Part shown: one piece after another, positions 1 to 6,874 of the stretch
Numbering within the stretch: the first letter of the stretch is position 1
How the letters are laid out: every line of letters begins with the position of its first letter
Assembly: GCA_028703035.1 (NCBI GenBank)
Contig: JAQVNR010000004.1
Coordinates: forward strand, 1 to 32,870
Source: Bacilli bacterium
GTDB lineage: Bacteria > Bacillota_I > Bacilli_A > RF39 > UBA660
Length of the DNA stretch: 32,870 nt
Direction of reading: 5' to 3'
The notes under the pieces: model-generated
The model's database searches: none
What the model saw: only the letters and a program-made list of their open reading frames with translations
Told to the model about the DNA's origin: nothing
Translations under genes and position numbers: made by a program

Positions 1-11
1 CTAGTTCAGTG

Positions 12-272
12 TTATTTTGATTCAACTATTAATTTAATAGCGGTTTTTTCAACCCCATCGATTGTAATATCACTAAATGCTGGTATTACAACTAGATTTT
101 TCCCACTTGGAGCTACAAATCCACGTGCTATAGCAATTGCTTTAATTGCTTGGTTAAGTGATCCCGCTCCAATAGTTTGTAGTTCAACAGTACCATCTTG
201 TCTAAACACATTAGCAATAGCTCCTGCTACTTTACTTGGATTACTCTTGCTTGAAACTTTTAATATTTCCAT
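12..272 (-). CDS. spoVS: Stage V sporulation protein S (SpoVS)
   Basis: An 86-residue protein that matches the SpoVS family nearly end to end. It begins MEILKVSSKSNP, has the central IGAGSLNQAIKAIAIARGF and the C-terminal IDGVEKTAIKLIVE, all family hallmarks, at the family's usual length. SpoVS is a small Alba-like cytoplasmic protein needed for normal progress through spore coat and cortex stages in Bacillus; it also occurs in some non-sporulating phyla, so alone it does not prove sporulation. The ATG at 272 is preferred over an upstream in-frame GTG at 284 because GGAGGT lies just upstream of it. It is the first gene in the window, followed upstream by a gene-poor stretch. Confidence 0.95.
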   Translation of the reverse strand: MEILKVSSKSNPSKVAGAIANVFRQDGTVELQTIGAGSLNQAIKAIAIARGFVAPSGKNLVVIPAFSDITIDGVEKTAIKLIVESK

Positions 273-506
273 TCCTACCTCCACTAAAATATATGAAAGT
301 AAGATGGATTTAGAATAAAATATAATTTTAATCCTTTATTCTTGAATTGATAATCAAATTTTGTTCAGCTAATATTGTTTTTTAACCCCTTCCTTTATGA
401 CAAAGTTATGACCAAAAAAATATATGATAATAGTATATCTTACATTACTATGAATTTAGCGTTTATAATAATTATCATTAGCTATAAGCATATTGTTATC
501 GTCCAG

Positions 507-688
507 TTAAACAATCGGTGTTCTATCTGTTATTGATGCACCTTTTTCGTTTCTATAATATTTTGTAGTGTAATAAACATAAGAAATTATATTTGAATTT
601 TTTAAATCTCCTATATATTCTTGTGGCAGGTTATAAAAGTTATTACTATATACAAAGTTTCAATTTTATCTAGTACTTTATAATCCAT
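507..688 (-). pseudogene. Frameshifted remnant of a small protein, function unknown
   Basis: Starting at the ATG at 688 the minus strand reads MDYKVLDKIETLYI. It then needs a one-base shift near 645 to continue as NNFYNLPQEYIGDL and on to a tail ending ITDRTPIV and TAA at 507-509. The two halves join into about 60 residues without other stops, which is more than expected by chance in sequence this AT-rich. I do not recognise the family. It may also be the end of a longer protein, since the frame stays open for a few codons upstream of 688. Confidence 0.3.
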
Positions 689-793
689 ATTTAGTCTAAC
701 ATTTAAATTTATATGTAATTATTTTGGTCTCAGTATGAATTATGTTTTGGGTTTTAATAAATAAATTTATTTAATATATCATTAGGAGTATCC

Positions 794-865
794 ATAATTG
801 CACAAAGATTAAAACATTTAAGGTTAGAAAATGGTTTACCGCAAGTAAAATCAACTAATTTTTAA
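794..865 (+). pseudogene. N-terminal scrap of an XRE-type HTH regulator
   Basis: The plus strand reads IIAQRLKHLRLENGLPQVK before a stop at 863-865. This looks like the first helices of XRE/Cro-type DNA-binding domains (pattern I..RL+.LR.E.GL.Q). AGGAG stands at 784-788, but the codon at the expected start is ATA, so the start may have been lost. Only about 22 codons survive and no helix-turn-helix follows. Inference: a relic of a small regulator; chance resemblance is possible. Confidence 0.3.
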
Positions 866-927
866 AGATATTTTTAATTGTAATATATTTTTATACTGTT
901 TAATTACTTAATGGTTGAATTCAAAAA

Positions 928-1113
928 TAAATGCATATAAATGAAGTTTTGCTCGAAATCAGATGTAAATGCATATGATTTCTAGATAAATCATGAATTT
1001 AATTTGCAAAAATTGTTAAAATATAGTTTAATATAAAGCGAAACACCTATATTATTGCACGCAAAAAGATAAGAAATTAAGCATTTTTAAAAAATTCAGA
1101 AGTAAATGCATAT
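928..1113 (+). repeat. Three copies of TAAATGCATAT
   Basis: The exact 11-mer TAAATGCATAT occurs at 928-938, 966-976 and 1103-1113, and a fourth time in the same orientation at 2586-2596 on the far side of the transposase gene. Its core ATGCAT is palindromic. The copies at 1103 and 2586 bracket the insertion sequence, so the word is either part of the IS ends or its target. Confidence 0.55.
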
Positions 1114-1168
1114 TCTTATTAAGATTGAGAATACTAATTTGTATTGCAATTTGTATGTCGTTTATAAC

Positions 1169-1196
1169 ATATGAAGGATATTTCTATCCTTCATAT
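1169..1196. repeat. 12-bp perfect hairpin inside the IS
   Basis: ATATGAAGGATA (1169-1180) and TATCCTTCATAT (1185-1196) form a perfect 12-bp stem with a TTTC loop. There is no T-run on either side, so it is probably not a terminator. It lies in the 3' non-coding part of the IS. Confidence 0.5.
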
Positions 1197-1220
1197 AAAA
1201 TTCCATTATTAGACGGAATT

Positions 1221-1265
1221 AAAAGTCAAGGGTAAACACGCTCGCTAAAGCGGCCCTTGACTTTT
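1221..1265 (-). terminator. Conserved 3' hairpin / terminator of the transposase gene
   Basis: AAAAGTCAAGGG (1221-1232) pairs perfectly with CCCTTGACTTTT (1254-1265) around a 21-base loop that has its own small GC-rich inner stem (CGCT/AGCG). It begins just past the transposase stop codon. A T-rich tail follows on the minus strand. It is much more GC-rich than its surroundings, as expected for a structure carried by the IS. Confidence 0.6.
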
Positions 1266-1272
1266 ACTTTAT

Positions 1273-2526
1273 TTACTTTTTTAACAAAGTATTGTTAAGT
1301 ATTACATCATTTGGCTCTATATAATACATATCTATTTTGTTTAGAGTTCTTTCATTAGTTGTAAATAACATCGACTTGAAAGGACATTGATTGTTTAATG
1401 ATTCTCGACATAAGCTATTTATATGATTGGCAATTAAGTTACAATCTTCTTGTGTAAGATCATTAAATGAAGATCCCTTTGGTAATATATATCTAATAAA
1501 CTCATGGTTCTTTTCCAATGCTCCTTTTTGATCACTCCTGTATGGATCACAATAAAACAGTTTAACAACTTTTTCTCCTGTTTTATGATAGAATTCAATA
1601 GATTCAGTATCTAAAAATTCACTACCATTATCAGTTAGTATTATTTCAAATAATTGTTTAAATTCCTCTTCAGATAGTATGTCTTGTAAATCTTTAAATA
1701 CTTTTTTAACACACTCTTGTGTTAAAGAATCAATTAAAAAAATCAACATGAAATTATGCTTTCGCCAAAGTAATGTTAGAAAAGCTTTACCGCCTTTGTT
1801 ACCTTCAACAGTATCCATTTCAACTATATTACAGTTAGGATTTTCTAAGGTATAATCAAGGAAGTCTTGATATGTTCTGTTTATTCTAACTATTCTTTCT
1901 GTTTTTGTTCTTCTTTTTTTAGAGTTTTTTCTTGTTTTATATCTAACTTTACGATTTAAATCAATATTTCTAAATTTGAATAATCCAGCATCTATATAAG
2001 AGTAGAATGTAGTCTTAGAGAAATCTAGTATATCAGGGTAATTAATTAATACATGATTAATAGGTTGGTTTTGATCTGTTATCAAAGGTCCAATAACTTT
2101 ATCAATAATATGTATTTCTTCCTCTGTAATATCAAAACCACTTCTAGAATCAATTAATCTATTTCTATATGTTTTATTAGCTTCTTTAGCATAATAAACA
2201 TACCTTTCTTTTCTGCATCCGTTTCTTGATTTACATCCATTACAAACATAAGGACTTGATTGTAATTTTAAACATTGATCTTTTTCATAACAATCTAATT
2301 TGTAATCACAATATTTTTTATGGCAAGTGTGTCTGTTTTTACAAACTGTATCACCACCGTATGATAAAGTATGAATGTGAGTTTTATTTTTAGCAACTTC
2401 TCTTAAAATAGTAGAATGAGATTTATTTAATTTCTTTGCAATTTTATAAATAGAATCTCGATTGTTCAAATCAGCTTCTATACAACATCTATCTTCATAA
2501 GTTAAATGTTTTGAATTTGTAGTCAT
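1273..2526 (-). CDS. IS30-family transposase
   Basis: A 417-residue DDE transposase that cuts and joins the ends of its IS. The N-terminus (HLTYEDRCCIEADLN, then IYKIAKKLNKSHSTILREV) is the IS30-type helix-turn-helix. It is followed by a cysteine-rich region (residues about 60-110) with several CxxxC/CxxC pairs that may bind zinc. The catalytic triad is visible as D in EMDTVEG, D in LTDNGSEF and E in GALEKNHEFIR, with the spacing normal for IS30. The length is that of the long IS30 subgroup common in gut Firmicutes. The ATG at 2526 is chosen over one 9 codons upstream because AAGAAGG precedes it. The gene appears intact. Confidence 0.93.
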   Translation of the reverse strand: MTTNSKHLTYEDRCCIEADLNNRDSIYKIAKKLNKSHSTILREVAKNKTHIHTLSYGGDTVCKNRHTCHKKYCDYKLDCYEKDQCLKLQSSPYVCNGCKSRNGCRKERYVYYAKEANKTYRNRLIDSRSGFDITEEEIHIIDKVIGPLITDQNQPINHVLINYPDILDFSKTTFYSYIDAGLFKFRNIDLNRKVRYKTRKNSKKRRTKTERIVRINRTYQDFLDYTLENPNCNIVEMDTVEGNKGGKAFLTLLWRKHNFMLIFLIDSLTQECVKKVFKDLQDILSEEEFKQLFEIILTDNGSEFLDTESIEFYHKTGEKVVKLFYCDPYRSDQKGALEKNHEFIRYILPKGSSFNDLTQEDCNLIANHINSLCRESLNNQCPFKSMLFTTNERTLNKIDMYYIEPNDVILNNTLLKK

Positions 2527-2578
2527 AATAACCTTCTTTCTAGAGACATACAAATTGCAAAAGTTATAATATCATAGT

Positions 2579-2617
2579 AAAAAGTTAAATGCATATAGAT
2601 TGTGCATTTAACTTTTT
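2579..2617. repeat. 15-bp inverted repeat upstream of the transposase
   Basis: AAAAAGTTAAATGCA (2579-2593) and TGCATTTAACTTTTT (2603-2617) are perfect complements separated by 9 bases. It lies at the presumed right end of the IS, upstream of the transposase start, and may be part of the terminal repeat or of the palindromic target site. On the plus strand a T-rich stretch follows, so it could also insulate murT from upstream transcription. Confidence 0.6.
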
Positions 2618-2636
2618 ATTTAACATTTTTAAAAAA

Positions 2637-2690
2637 ATTATCAATTATACTTACAAGATAATTGATAATAATAATAAAGTAAGTTATAAT
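2637..2690 (+). promoter_or_regulatory. Promoter of murT-gatD with overlapping palindrome
   Basis: TTGATA (2662-2667) and TATAAT (2685-2690) are 17 bases apart, a near-consensus sigma-A promoter. An 11-bp inverted repeat, ATTATCAATTA (2637-2647) and TAATTGATAAT (2659-2669) with an 11-base spacer, overlaps the -35 box and could be an operator. AGGAGA follows at 2697-2702, 8 bases before the murT start. Confidence 0.7.
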
Positions 2691-2710
2691 TTAATTAGGA
2701 GAAGATGTAG

Positions 2711-4075
2711 ATGATAAATATATTAATTATTATAAATAAACTAATAACATTACTATGTAAAATATTTAGTAAATTGTTTAATAAAAATGGAACTGTTCTT
2801 CCAGGTAGTATAGTTTTAAAATTAAATCCTGATATTTTAACAAAAATAAAATATCCTAAATATGTAATTGGCATAACCGGCTCTAGCGGAAAAGGCTCTA
2901 CTACTAACTATGTAGCGCATATTCTAAAAAGTGCTGGTTTAAAAGTTGTTTGGAACAACTCTGGATCTAATGTTTTAAATGGTGCGACAACCTTAATTTT
3001 AAACAATACCAACTTTTTGACAAGAAGATTAAAAGCTGATGCCCTTCTTTTAGAACTAGATGAATCATATATTAGACATATCTTTAAAAGTAATAATTTA
3101 ACTCATCTAGTTGTTACAAATATAACTAGAGATCAACCATCTAGAAATGGAAATCCAGACATTATTTTAAATAAAATTAAATATTCAATTGACTATAATA
3201 CTCATTTAATTATTAATGCTGATGATTCTACTGTTAATAAACTTAGTTTAAATCATCAAGGAAAACTCACCTCATTTGGAATAGCTAAAAATAAATATAG
3301 TTTGAATAAGCCAATTAGTAATAATATAGACTCTGCCTACTGTCCAATATGCTCAGCTAAATTAATATATGGTTATTATCATTATGGACATTTAGGTGGC
3401 TATAAATGCAAGTCTTGTGACTATAAAAGAAATATTGATTATGAAGCTTCTAAAATAGACTTAGATAAAAAAACGATGATTATTAATAAAAATAAAATAT
3501 CTTTAAACAAAAATATTTTCTTTGATGCTTATAATATCCTAGCAGCTTATACTTTATGTAAAGAAATTGGCATTAAAGATGAAGATTTACTTAAAGCTTT
3601 AAATATTAATAAAATAATATCTAAACGAATGAAAAGTTTGAAATTAGGTGACCGAGATGTTATCATGATTGAAAGCAAAAATGAAAACAACTTAAGTTAT
3701 AACCAAAGTTTAACTTATATTAATCAAACAAAAGAAACTAAAACAATTATTCTTGGATTTGATAATGTCTCAAGAAGATATAAGCATAATGATTTGTCTT
3801 GGTTGTATGACATTGACTTTAATATTCTCGATACTGAAAATATCGATCGGATATTTTGTATCGGAAGATTTAGATTTGATGTAGCAGCTAGATTAATAAA
3901 CTCGGGAATTAATCCTGAACTTTTAATTCTTGTTGAGGATATTAATAATATTATCACTCTTTTAAAAGAAAATAGTACTGGTACTATATTTACTATGGTT
4001 TGTTTTGATATGACAGATATTTTAACCAAATTATTTATCAAAGAAGAAGAAGAAGGTGATAATGATGAAAATTAA
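2711..4075 (+). CDS. murT: MurT-like Mur ligase (divergent)
   Basis: 454 residues. MurT is the Mur-ligase half of the lipid II isoglutaminyl synthase, which amidates the D-Glu of the peptidoglycan stem using ammonia delivered by GatD. Visible here: a P-loop GITGSSGKGSTT (residues 54-65; the usual form is GTNGKTTT), the ELDE motif after the central strand, TNITRDQ (usually TNFFRDQ), a zinc ribbon with Cys 211, 214, 233 and 236, and a C-terminal DUF1727 domain with NDLSWLYD, whose Asp 361 aligns with the proposed catalytic Asp. Several usually strict positions differ: DRFGE is SRNGN, and KNPAG is KNENN. The N-terminus is hydrophobic. It overlaps the next gene by 11 bases, as expected for a co-translated partner. 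Function as a true MurT is likely but not certain, given the state of its partner. Confidence 0.8.
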   Translation: MINILIIINKLITLLCKIFSKLFNKNGTVLPGSIVLKLNPDILTKIKYPKYVIGITGSSGKGSTTNYVAHILKSAGLKVVWNNSGSNVLNGATTLILNNTNFLTRRLKADALLLELDESYIRHIFKSNNLTHLVVTNITRDQPSRNGNPDIILNKIKYSIDYNTHLIINADDSTVNKLSLNHQGKLTSFGIAKNKYSLNKPISNNIDSAYCPICSAKLIYGYYHYGHLGGYKCKSCDYKRNIDYEASKIDLDKKTMIINKNKISLNKNIFFDAYNILAAYTLCKEIGIKDEDLLKALNINKIISKRMKSLKLGDRDVIMIESKNENNLSYNQSLTYINQTKETKTIILGFDNVSRRYKHNDLSWLYDIDFNILDTENIDRIFCIGRFRFDVAARLINSGINPELLILVEDINNIITLLKENSTGTIFTMVCFDMTDILTKLFIKEEEEGDNDEN

Positions 4076-4772
4076 AATAGCTCATTTATATTATGATTTA
4101 CTTAATCTATATGGAGAACAAGGAAATGTTCTAGCCCTTCAAGATGCCTTTAAAAAGCAAGGAGTAGATATAGCAGTTGATTTATTAACTGTTGGTGATA
4201 AAATGGATTTTGATAAATATGATTTATTATACATGGGAAGTGGCACTAAAAACAACTTGCTAATTGCTTTAGAAGATTTTAAAAAACATACAGTAACATT
4301 TAAAAAAGCAATTAAAAATAATAAATATTTTATATCTACAGGTAATTCTCATGAAATATTTGGCAAGTTTATTGAAGTAGATAATGAGAAATATAAAGCT
4401 TTAGGAATATTTAATTATTATACAAAACAAAATCAAATAAGAATTGTTGGAGACTCGATTATGGAATTTAAAGACTTAGAACCAATAATAGGTTTTCAAA
4501 ATCGTTCTTCTGTTATGCAAAATAATAAAAATCATTTATTTAATGTAATAAATGGATATGCTGATAATTACAAATCTTCATATGAAGGATACCTTGAAAA
4601 TAATTTTATTGGAACATATTTAATTGGTCCACTACTTATTAGAAATCCCCATTTAACTGATTATATCGTAAAAGATATTTTAGAAAATAAAAACATAACT
4701 TATAAACTAATTGATAACACTTTTGAATATAAAGCTTATGATGAATACTTTAAAAATTTTTATAATCAATAA
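4065..4772 (+). CDS. gatD: GatD-like amidotransferase homologue lacking catalytic residues
   Basis: 235 residues, clearly of the GatD/CobQ glutamine amidotransferase fold. It starts MKIKIAHLYYDLLNLYGEQGN and has YMGSGTKNNL, GFQN and GTYLIGPLLIRNP in the right order. In active GatD the nucleophile is Cys in ICGGYQFLG and the His is in GTYLHGP. Here the matching stretch is STGNSHEIFG (about residues 91-100), so the Cys position is Gly 93, and the His position is Ile 187. There is no cysteine anywhere in the protein. It should therefore be unable to hydrolyse glutamine. The start at 4065 is chosen because GAAGGTGAT lies 4 bases upstream; ATG 4062 and GTG 4056 are also in frame. It is expressed with murT and may be a structural partner. 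Confidence 0.85.
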   Translation: MKIKIAHLYYDLLNLYGEQGNVLALQDAFKKQGVDIAVDLLTVGDKMDFDKYDLLYMGSGTKNNLLIALEDFKKHTVTFKKAIKNNKYFISTGNSHEIFGKFIEVDNEKYKALGIFNYYTKQNQIRIVGDSIMEFKDLEPIIGFQNRSSVMQNNKNHLFNVINGYADNYKSSYEGYLENNFIGTYLIGPLLIRNPHLTDYIVKDILENKNITYKLIDNTFEYKAYDEYFKNFYNQ

Positions 4773-4797
4773 AAAAATGAGTTTGAACTCATTTTTT
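4771..4797. terminator. Bidirectional terminator between gatD and cotY
   Basis: AAAAAATGAGTTTGAACTCATTTTTT forms an A-run, an ATGAGT/ACTCAT stem and a T-run, so it works in both directions. It separates two convergent genes that end within 25 bases of each other. Confidence 0.85.
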
Positions 4798-5251
4798 AAA
4801 CACAATCGACGAAAGTGTCGCTTAAGCATCGAACTGCACAGACGCAATTTAAATCCATTGTAAAGAAGCTGTTTGATGCTACCCAAGGAATATTGCATGT
4901 ACTTTTTTCAGGATTAGGAACTAATACTCTAAAAGTAGCACAATTGCCTTCTAATTTTTCAACTCTGAATACTGATGAACAATCATCTGATGTATCTAAA
5001 CCTGTTATAGTTGAGCACACTTCAACATTATCCTTGCATACTGGCATGCTAAACGGAATACCATTACCACAACAAGTAAATAATTGAATTGGTCTAGTAT
5101 TGAATACTATACAATTAGTACCCCCTCCTAATATCGGTCTATCACATGAATCAGTACAATTGTTTGGACAAGCATTTTCTTGAAGTACATTTATAACTTT
5201 TAATATTTCCGTAATACAATTCCCTTTTCCAGAGCATTCATTATTACACAT
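4796..5251 (-). CDS. cotY: Spore coat protein, CotY/CotZ (ExsY) family
   Basis: 151 residues with about 19 cysteines, a hallmark of the CotY/CotZ/ExsY crust and exosporium proteins that self-assemble into disulfide-linked two-dimensional lattices on the spore surface. Family landmarks seen: an N-terminal Cys cluster (CNNECSGKGNC), the mid-region FRVEKLEGNCATFRVLVP, and the C-terminal FTMDLNCVCAVRCLSDTF. Length is typical (about 150). It starts at ATG 5251 behind AAAGGGTGA. A sequence fitting the sigma-K consensus lies upstream (5282-5308), consistent with late mother-cell expression. It converges on gatD and diverges from the EIIB-like gene. CotY versus CotZ cannot be told apart from sequence alone. 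Confidence 0.9.
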   Translation of the reverse strand: MCNNECSGKGNCITEILKVINVLQENACPNNCTDSCDRPILGGGTNCIVFNTRPIQLFTCCGNGIPFSMPVCKDNVEVCSTITGLDTSDDCSSVFRVEKLEGNCATFRVLVPNPEKSTCNIPWVASNSFFTMDLNCVCAVRCLSDTFVDCV

Positions 5252-5281
5252 ATATTTTCACCCTTTCATATATACTCATTA

Positions 5282-5308
5282 TATTTTATGTACTAATTAA
5301 AAATTAGT
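5282..5308 (-). promoter_or_regulatory. Candidate sigma-K promoter of cotY
   Basis: Reading the minus strand there is AC, 16 bases, then CATAAAATA, fitting the sigma-K pattern AC-N16/17-CATANNNTA. The -10 (5282-5290) lies 31 bases upstream of the cotY ATG. The spacer contains a small inverted repeat (ACTAATT-AAA-AATTAGT). A short degenerate pattern in an AT-rich genome can arise by chance, but it lies in front of a coat gene. Confidence 0.5.
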
Positions 5309-5355
5309 GATATTATTTTTCTTAAATATAGTGTATACTTATAGTGGTGATAAAA

Positions 5356-5667
5356 ATGTGGTGGCAATATTTAATTATATTTTTTGTCTTAGCTATTATA
5401 TCTTTAGTTATAGTAAAACTAAATAAGAAGAATTTTACTTTTGAAATTAATAAACTAGTTCAGTTTCTTGGAGGTAAAGATAATATTCTCGATACTGAAG
5501 TAAACTTGTCAAGATTTAAAGTAACACTCAAAGACGTAACAATCGTTGATAAAGATGCAATTCAAAAGTTAGGCGCTAAAGGAATAGTAGAAATAGACAA
5601 TCAATTAAAAATTATATTCGGACCAAATGCTAGAGCATTAAAAAAATACATTAGTGAAATGAAATAA
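5356..5667 (+). CDS. Membrane-anchored PTS EIIB-like protein without the active-site Cys
   Basis: 103 residues. An N-terminal transmembrane helix (residues 4-20, WQYLIIFFVLAIISLVI) is followed by a domain that aligns along its length with the glucose-type PTS EIIB domain: FLGGKDNI, then LSRFKVTLKD, LGAKGIVEI and IIFGPNARALKKYI. In working EIIB domains the phosphorylated Cys lies in DACITRLR. The aligned stretch here is EVNLSRFK, with Asn 50 at the Cys position, and the protein has no cysteine. No EIIC or EIIA is near. It therefore cannot pass phosphate in the usual way, and a sensory or structural role is an inference. Start at ATG 5356 behind GGTGAT; two upstream GTG codons are in frame. TATACT at 5334-5339 is a possible -10. 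Confidence 0.8.
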   Translation: MWWQYLIIFFVLAIISLVIVKLNKKNFTFEINKLVQFLGGKDNILDTEVNLSRFKVTLKDVTIVDKDAIQKLGAKGIVEIDNQLKIIFGPNARALKKYISEMK

Positions 5668-5682
5668 CTAATGTATTTTTTT
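5641..5682 (+). terminator. Terminator overlapping the end of the EIIB-like gene
   Basis: AAAAAATACATTAGT (5641-5655) and ACTAATGTATTTTTT (5667-5681) are perfect complements. The stop codon lies in the 11-base loop and the 3' arm ends in a T-run. Confidence 0.85.
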
Positions 5683-5694
5683 CTTGTTTATATT

Positions 5695-6873
5695 TTATTT
5701 AATTATTATTTTAGTAATAGATTTTTTACCTTTGCGAATAATAAATTCTTTTTTTGTTACTTCGTGATTAAAATCATTTATTTTTTCATTATCAACAGTA
5801 ATACCACCTTGTTCTATTAATCTTCTTGCTTCACTTTTGGATGTAGTTAAGTTTGAGTTTACTAAAACATCTATAATATTATTATTCGTGACTGATATTG
5901 TTATAGATGGCATATCTTCTGTGATTTCTCCTTTGAAGATTTTTTCACTTGTTTCTAAAGCTTGGTTATATTCTTTTTCTCCATGGAGAAAAGTTATAAT
6001 GTCTTTGGCTAATGCTTTTTGAGCAATTCTTGCCTCTGGTTTTTTTTGATGTTCTTTTTCGATTTCCATAATTTCTTTTGGTGATAAAAATGACAGCATT
6101 TTTAAGTAAGAGATAATCACACGGTCATCTTGATTAATAAAAAATTGATACATTTCATATGATGAAGTTAAGTTTTTATCAAGCCAAACAGCGTTTCCTT
6201 CACTTTTACCAAATTTTTTGCCATTTGCATCAAGAATTAAAGGCATTGTAAAAGCAAAGAGTTCTGTACCTTGTTTTTTGCGAGCAAGTTCTAATCCTGC
6301 AGTAATATTACCCCATTGATCTTGACCACCTATTTGTAGGGTGCAGTTTTTATTATTATATAGCCATAAAAAGTCTAAGGCTTGCATTATCATATAAGAA
6401 AACTCTGTATATGTTATTCCTACATCTAATCTTGATTTAACTGTGTCTTTGGCTAGCATATAGTTTAAACTAAAGTATTTACCATAATCTCTTAAATAGT
6501 CTATAAAGTTAATATCTTTTGACCAATCATAGTTATTAACTACTTCAAAACCAAATATTTCTTCAACTTGTTTTCTTAAACCTAGATAATTCTTATCAAG
6601 TTCTTCTTTAGTAATCATCGGTCTTTCTGAGTCTGGTTTCGGATCTCCAATTAAACCAGTCGCGCCTCCCACTAAAAGAATTGGATGGTGCCTACCATCA
6701 GCTAATCTCTTAGCTACCGAAAAAGATGAGTAATGGCCAATATGCATAGATTCAGCTGTTGGGTCTGTGCCAATATAAAAGGTAAATCCTCCGTTATTAA
6801 TCATTTCTTCGAGTTTTGGACTACTTACATCATTTATTAGTCCCCGCCATTTTAATTCATCAAATAATTTCAT
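5695..6873 (-). CDS. tyrS: Tyrosyl-tRNA synthetase
   Basis: 392 residues, a class I synthetase that charges tRNA-Tyr. HIGH is at residues 44-47 (MHIGHYSS), the KMSKS-type loop is KFGKS at 220-224, and the tyrosine pocket signatures DFLWLYN and QIGGQDQWGNI are present. The C-terminus from about residue 325 is an S4-like RNA-binding domain (TTSKSEARRLIEQGGITVD). It belongs to the TyrRS subclass with KFGKS. The ATG at 6873 is used because dut ends one base before it; an upstream in-frame start would overlap dut. Translation is probably coupled to dut, as no strong ribosome site is seen. Transcription should be governed by the T-box leader upstream of dut. Confidence 0.96.
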   Translation of the reverse strand: MKLFDELKWRGLINDVSSPKLEEMINNGGFTFYIGTDPTAESMHIGHYSSFSVAKRLADGRHHPILLVGGATGLIGDPKPDSERPMITKEELDKNYLGLRKQVEEIFGFEVVNNYDWSKDINFIDYLRDYGKYFSLNYMLAKDTVKSRLDVGITYTEFSYMIMQALDFLWLYNNKNCTLQIGGQDQWGNITAGLELARKKQGTELFAFTMPLILDANGKKFGKSEGNAVWLDKNLTSSYEMYQFFINQDDRVIISYLKMLSFLSPKEIMEIEKEHQKKPEARIAQKALAKDIITFLHGEKEYNQALETSEKIFKGEITEDMPSITISVTNNNIIDVLVNSNLTTSKSEARRLIEQGGITVDNEKINDFNHEVTKKEFIIRKGKKSITKIIIK

Positions 6874-6874
6874 T

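Larger units (their letters stand above)
273..1080. other. Decayed gene-poor region between spoVS and the IS element
   Basis: About 800 bases with no intact gene. It holds a frameshifted small reading frame at 507-688 (minus), a scrap of an HTH regulator at 794-865 (plus) and two copies of an 11-base word (TAAATGCATAT, at 928 and 966). The rest is AT-rich sequence with many stops on both strands. I see no RNA gene in it. It looks like a decay zone adjoining the insertion sequence. Confidence 0.6.
1097..2617 (-). mobile_element. IS30-family insertion sequence (ends approximate)
   Basis: About 1.5 kb with a single full-length IS30-type transposase gene. Candidate ends are imperfect inverted repeats: inward from the left AAGTAAATGCATATTCT near 1100, and inward from the right AGTTAAATGCACAATCT near 2612 (minus strand). 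A second, internal 16-base inverted pair, TTGCAATTTGTATGTC at 1143-1158 and its complement near 2547-2562, flanks the gene. Short T/A-rich direct repeats (CATTTTTAAAAAA at 1082 and 2624) lie outside. The element looks intact because the transposase is not interrupted. Exact termini and target duplication cannot be fixed from a single copy. Confidence 0.6.

Noticed and set aside
285..470. Sigma-H-type promoter upstream of spoVS
   Set aside because: AAAGGATTA resembles the -35 element but no GAAT follows at the right distance.
928..1113. CRISPR array
   Set aside because: Only three 11-base copies at uneven spacing, with no spacers of constant length and no cas genes.
1143..1158. TTGCAATTTGTATGTC as the outer end of the IS
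   Set aside because: Its partner near 2547-2562 is too close to the transposase start to leave room for a promoter, and longer imperfect repeats lie outside. It is kept only as an internal repeat.
3724..4041. 105-codon open frame on the minus strand inside murT
   Set aside because: It lies wholly within a well-supported gene on the other strand, lacks a ribosome site and resembles no family.
4815..5087. 90-codon open frame on the plus strand opposite cotY
   Set aside because: It is the mirror of the cysteine-rich coat gene, which has clear family motifs and its own promoter and ribosome site.
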